Assembly: GCA_028565635.1 (NCBI GenBank)
Contig: JAOXYB010029456.1
Location: 1-15,021, forward strand
Length of the DNA stretch: 15,021 bases
Direction of reading: 5' to 3'
Origin: Phoronis ovalis
Lineage: Eukaryota; Phoronida; Phoronidae
The position numbers and the translations under genes are program-made. Positions 11,828 to 15,021 of this stretch are shown in pieces. Every line of letters begins with the position of its first letter. Within the stretch, counting starts at the first letter, position 1. Under the pieces are notes generated by a model, which worked only from the letters and a program-made list of their open reading frames with translations, was not told the DNA's origin and did no database searches.

Positions 11828-11863
11828 ATGAACTATTCTTCGGGGTCCCCTGTTAACTATAGT
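11828..11863 (+). CDS. Ssdp: Ssdp exon C, 36-nt microexon (MNYSSGSPVNYS)
   Basis: This microexon of 12 codons lies between AAATCAG (ending 11827) and GTAAGTAT (from 11864), phase 0 at both ends. It encodes MNYSSGSPVNYS, the counterpart of YSSASPGNY in vertebrate SSBP proteins. A long pyrimidine tract at about 11798-11820 precedes the acceptor, which fits recognition of a very small exon. Because it is 36 nt and in phase, skipping it would remove 12 residues without changing frame, so alternative use is possible. It was found by frame continuity and homology, being far too short for ORF detection. Confidence 0.87.
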
Positions 11864-12572
11864 GTAAGTATTTACGCCAGTTTATATTCAGTTAACTATT
11901 TACTTGGCTGATTTATGCTCGAGACTTAACCATGCTCATGTTAAGCTGTGTTATACTCATTTAAAGTTTTTCTGAAAATCAAAAAAAAAAATCAATCAAT
12001 TGAACTTGTTTGCCTGGTGAATTCTTTGCTTGCTAGCTAATAAGTGCATGTGTAATCAAATGTAAAGATAAAATTTTAGCAAGTCGAGTCCTGGTTCAGT
12101 AAGACAGTGCTCTTGCATTGCTTTAATAGAGGAGCAATAAATTCATGTGTTACATTAATAACTAATTGGTATAGTGCTTCACAAGAATTCCAAAAGTTGT
12201 TCTGCATGTTAACAGAACATACAATAGATTGGAATTCAGAAGTGAATGATAAATATTAACTGTAGTTTCACTGCACAGATAGAGTTTGCTAACAATGCCA
12301 ATTCACAAAAGGCTGTTTTGAATAGATGTTTCAGTTCTTTGTCATTTTGAAACTTAGAATCTCTGACAGTAACTTGAACATGTTTTCATTAATTTTGCTA
12401 TACCTTTCTTATGTGTGCTGATAGCTTTGTACAAAACCGCTAAACAATAGATTTCACAGCCTTGCTTAAATACCATTTCTAGTACTAGAACTGTATGCAC
12501 ATTTATAAATAAGACTTTATGTATAAATTAGATTATGCCATGTATCTCATAAGTGTTGATGCCTGTTTGTAG
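11864..12572 (+). other. Ssdp: Intron C-D (709 nt)
   Basis: This phase-0 intron runs from GTAAGTAT to TTTGTAG. I see only AT-rich sequence and short homopolymers (A-run near 11981), with no repeat or gene that I can support. Confidence 0.87.
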
Positions 12573-12624
12573 GGTCCGCCTCATACTGGTCCGCCAGGGA
12601 CACCTGTAATGCCTAGTCCTCAAG
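12573..12624 (+). CDS. Ssdp: Ssdp exon D (GPPGTPVMPSPQ)
   Basis: This 52-nt exon lies between the acceptor TGTTTGTAG (ending 12572) and the donor GTAAGG (from 12625). It starts on a codon boundary and encodes GPPHTGPPGTPVMPSPQ plus one base, G, so it ends in phase 1. The GPPGTP-hydrophobic-MPSP core is one of the best conserved parts of the SSBP family and is the strongest single identifier here. In other members the next residues are D-S-T-N-S, so the dangling G would normally join AC from the next constitutive exon to make Asp. If the intron were retained the frame would stay open to a stop at 12813-12815. Confidence 0.92.
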
Positions 12625-13695
12625 GTAAGGTTAACACTCTCTTATACTATACAGCGCCTTTTACAGAAAAAATAAACATAAAATACTATTGGAGCTGGAA
12701 TAGTAAACTTCTGGTTAAATTATTTAAAGCTACTTTGGAAATAAAGATGAATAAATTAATTGACTTATTTTTCTGCATGCAAGGAATTCACAGTTTTAAC
12801 AACCGACTACGGTGAAATAGTATTTTATGATTATGGTTCATGTTAAGGTTTATGAAAAAGAATCGTCTTCATAAATTCAACCCCTCTCTCACTGCAATGT
12901 GCACTCACAGTATTGAAATAACAAATGTGAATGTAACTGTTTTTATGTTTTGGTTTTTAGTGTCTGCACGTGTTTCAGTTATTGCCTTCAGTTCAACAAT
13001 CTGATATAAATGACTTGCCTTCAGTGTAGTCCTGGTCAATTATAATTAAATGCATGATAAACATATTTTCCTAGATAAGCCACATATTGTTTTGTAGACA
13101 CTCCCGATACTCTTCCATGAGTCTTGTATGTACCGTGATCTTAAATTGTGCTTAGCAATGCAAACATTTTTTGTGCTACTGATGTGCCTAATTGTTGTCA
13201 GTTCAGTTGATGGAATGATGATTTGTTGTTAAAAAAGGGATATGTAACAATTTATCATGATGAAAGTAGTTTCTCAGAAGCTTTCCAATTATCACATATT
13301 GTAAAAGTTGACTTGTGAATAAAATATTGTTTATGAACCAACACGCATTTCCATGTTTCTAGGTACTAAAGAACAGTCGGTACTTTCTAACTATTGAGTT
13401 TTGGTCACCTCTGTAATAGAACTTGCTAAAATAAGTAGTGTTTTACAGTAAAAGGGGGTATAGAACATAGAGCATACCAACTGAGAAGGGGTTTATAGTG
13501 ACCAAGTCACTACAGAGACATCTTGTGGTCAATTAAGAAAGCACACATTTCTAAATGAAGTTTAGGTACTTCAGTTGGTGACGAAACTTCAGATGGTTAG
13601 AAATGTAGTGGTTTTGTCATAATAAATGATATTTTTGTATCATGGATTACCAACCTTATACCCAGTTTTGAATAACTTCCTTTTATTCCTGTTAG
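12625..13695 (+). other. Ssdp: Intron D-E (1,071 nt if exon E is used)
   Basis: This phase-1 intron runs from GTAAGG to CCTGTTAG. If exon E is skipped it continues past the window end. No gene is seen in it. A small interrupted palindrome, GTGAC-CAA-GTCAC, lies near 13498-13510. Confidence 0.7.
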
Positions 13696-13743
13696 GCTCA
13701 ACAGGTCCATACTCACCTGCCAATCACCGAATGACAAGACGAG
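13696..13743 (+). CDS. Ssdp: Probable alternative Ssdp cassette exon E
   Basis: Joining exon D (ending in G) to GC at 13696 gives Gly, then STGPYSPANHRMTRR, and one G remains at a candidate donor GTGAAC (13744). It is 48 nt, phase 1 in and phase 1 out, so it can be included or skipped without disturbing the frame. The acceptor TTATTCCTGTTAG has a reasonable pyrimidine tract. The coding sequence has more GC than the surrounding intron. The family's usual next residues (DSTNSG) are not here, and only S-T near the start is shared, so this is not the standard following exon. The donor departs from consensus at +5/+6. If unused, the frame adds GEHYIL and stops at 13761-13763. No AATAAA follows nearby, so a terminal exon is less likely. 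Inference from phase and splice sites; no expression evidence. Confidence 0.6.
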
Positions 13744-14788
13744 GTGAACATTATATTTTGTGACGCACCTTTCAAATCACCTGGGGGCACTAATGAGTTT
13801 AAAATGTTCAACATCAGCAGTTTTTTGCGTCTTAAATGATTTGGTTATTTCACAATTTGTGTAATTATTGTGTGAAAGCTCTGTATTTTAAGCCAAGTTG
13901 TCTTCCACAATGATAAGTGTCCCTAGTTATTTGAACAACTGCTTCTCCACAAAAACAGAAAAATGTGAGCAGCAGAAGTATTATTTTAGTGCTACCTGGT
14001 GATTTTTGTGCATACTTTTCTGCTGCCATTACTAATGTGTTGCTGGCCTCGTTTTCAGCTTGCATTTAATGTAATCATGCTTACTATTCAGACTTATATT
14101 GTTGTACACTCATTTTACTTCCCAATTAATGTATTCATAACCAACACGCATTGCGTTAAAGTTTAGGTTGGGCACATCACTTAATTGTTTTCTTGATTCT
14201 GGGAGGGTATCAGAAAATAATTTGATTAGGGCATATGTGCCACTATTACATAGCTGAAAATTGGTTTTATGTTTGATTTTTATACTTGTGCAAAAAGTAA
14301 CTATTCATCATTCATATACTTTGATCAAATTTATTCCGAAATCTTTATATTCTGGACATTCTGAGTTTTAATTTTGTCAAATGATATTTGAAAAGACAAA
14401 GTCAAGCTATAATGGTTAACTTTATGACTTAATAATAATCACTCTTTATGTTATCTAAATCATTTCAACTCTGTTTAAAATTTAGAAATAGGCTTGGACA
14501 TTTCTCAAAAAAAAATGCAGTTTTTGTTCAATCTACTAACTGTTACTTTTGTCTTGAGTGAGGAAAGGGATATATACTAATTAATACCAACTTTGCTTTT
14601 GTTGTTTGCAATCAGTAATTCTATTGAACATAGGTTATTGTTGATATGTACTGTACTGTAAAACAATGATAGGATGCCACATGAACTTCAGAAACAGTCC
14701 ATCCATGGTCATTACTTTTCTCTTTTCATTACATGGATTGGACATCATTCCTTTCATAGATGTTGCTGTGATATGTATTACCAGTATA

Positions 14789-15021
14789 TACAGGGTGACA
14801 TGAAAGTAATGAGAAACGCCTTGATAGCAATGCTATTTGTATAAAATGTGATTGTTAAATTTTCCCTGTAAAGTGGATTTTTGTCTTTAGTTGAAACAGA
14901 AATCGCTTCACCATTTTTATGCCCATCACTATGTAATAGTGAATGGGCATATAGTCGTACCGCATGCGGCGGCGGCGTATGTAACCTTTTCTTTGTGTTG
15001 CTATAACGGCTTCAGCTTTCG
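14789..15021 (+). mobile_element. Possible 5' end of a mariner/Tc1-like DNA transposon, truncated by window
   Basis: A TA dinucleotide is followed by CAGGGTGACATGAAAGTAAT, which has the look of a terminal inverted repeat of TA-inserting (mariner/Tc1 superfamily) elements: CAGGGTG at the tip, then an A-rich stretch. Further in lie a strong hairpin (14918-14951) and a CpG-rich segment (14955-15021), both unlike the surrounding AT-rich, CpG-poor intron and consistent with newer inserted DNA. No transposase reading frame is visible before the window ends, and the matching 3' end is outside, so the class is inferred only from the tip sequence. Confidence 0.45.
14918..14951. repeat. Hairpin within the putative element
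   Basis: TATGCCCATCACTAT (14918-14932) pairs with ATAGTGAATGGGCATA (14936-14951) across a GTA loop, with one bulged base. It is followed shortly by the perfect palindrome CCGCATGCGG (14960-14969). It may be part of a subterminal repeat of the element. Confidence 0.75.

Larger units (their letters stand above)
9968..13743 (+). other. Ssdp: Partial Ssdp/SSBP gene, middle exons only
   Basis: This span contains the recognisable part of a sequence-specific single-stranded DNA-binding protein gene. Spliced exons A-D read HPGMGPMQRIPN..., then a Gly/Pro/Met-rich stretch ending GSRPWLPPSSGG, then MNYSSGSPVNYS, then GPPHTGPPGTPVMPSPQ. This follows the order of the vertebrate SSBP2/3/4 middle region: GHPNMGGPMQRM, then GGGRPWPNP, then YSSASPGNY, then GPPGTPIMPSP. 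In the family, the N-terminal LUFS/LisH domain binds LDB1/Chip, and the proline-rich remainder supports transcription with LIM-homeodomain proteins in the nucleus. Neither the N-terminal domain nor the conserved C terminus is in this window, so the gene is cut by the window on both sides. Family assignment is from remembered motifs and order, not a database search; I am confident in the family but not in the species. Confidence 0.9.
13744..15021 (+). other. Ssdp: Intron after exon E, running off the window
   Basis: No further Ssdp exon (the expected DSTNSG segment) could be found here, so the intron extends past the window. The first kilobase is AT-rich and featureless apart from the six-codon read-through of exon E. 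The last 230 nt look like the start of a transposable element. Confidence 0.65.

Noticed and set aside
12625-12815. Open continuation of exon D into the intron
   Set aside because: A consensus GTAAGG donor ends exon D, and the extension has intron composition and no family similarity.
13336-14152. 14-mer AACCAACACGCATT at 13336-13349 and again at 14139-14152
   Set aside because: One shared 14-mer in 15 kb is close to chance expectation, and the similarity does not extend into the flanks.

Overview
The window looks like eukaryotic nuclear DNA, most likely from an arthropod (probably an insect). It is AT-rich, has no long open reading frames, and carries a string of short coding exons bounded by GT/AG splice sites and separated by introns of 190 nt to more than 1 kb. 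The species cannot be named from this sequence alone.

The only gene I can support is a central fragment of the single-stranded DNA-binding protein gene (Ssdp in insects, SSBP2/3/4 in vertebrates) on the + strand. Four exons encode its Gly/Pro/Met-rich middle region: A 9968-10029, B 10220-10351, C 11828-11863 and D 12573-12624. A fifth, E 13696-13743, is a probable alternative exon. Phases are mutually compatible (1 into A, 0 at A/B, B/C and C/D, 1 at D/E, 1 out of E). The five exons join into 330 nt, 110 codons without a stop. The promoter, the N-terminal LUFS/LisH exons and the C-terminal exons lie outside the window. The known partners of the family are Chip/LDB1 and LIM-homeodomain factors in transcription complexes.

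Layout: 1-9967 is non-coding, inferred to be the 3' part of a large intron upstream of exon A. It holds a perfect 13-bp-arm hairpin (1204-1232), simple repeats, and a CpG-richer patch ending in an A10 run (5150-5489) that may be a retroposon remnant. From 9968 to 13743 the exons alternate with introns. The B-C intron contains a fold-back element with roughly 38-44-nt imperfect inverted arms (11368-11551). From 13744 onward is intron again. Starting at a TA followed by CAGGGTG (14789) and running past the window end is a block that resembles the 5' end of a recently inserted DNA transposon, with a strong hairpin and CpG-rich sequence.

The two observations most worth following are exon E (a 48-nt in-frame cassette with a weak donor, where read-through gives a short alternative C terminus) and the fold-back element in intron B-C.
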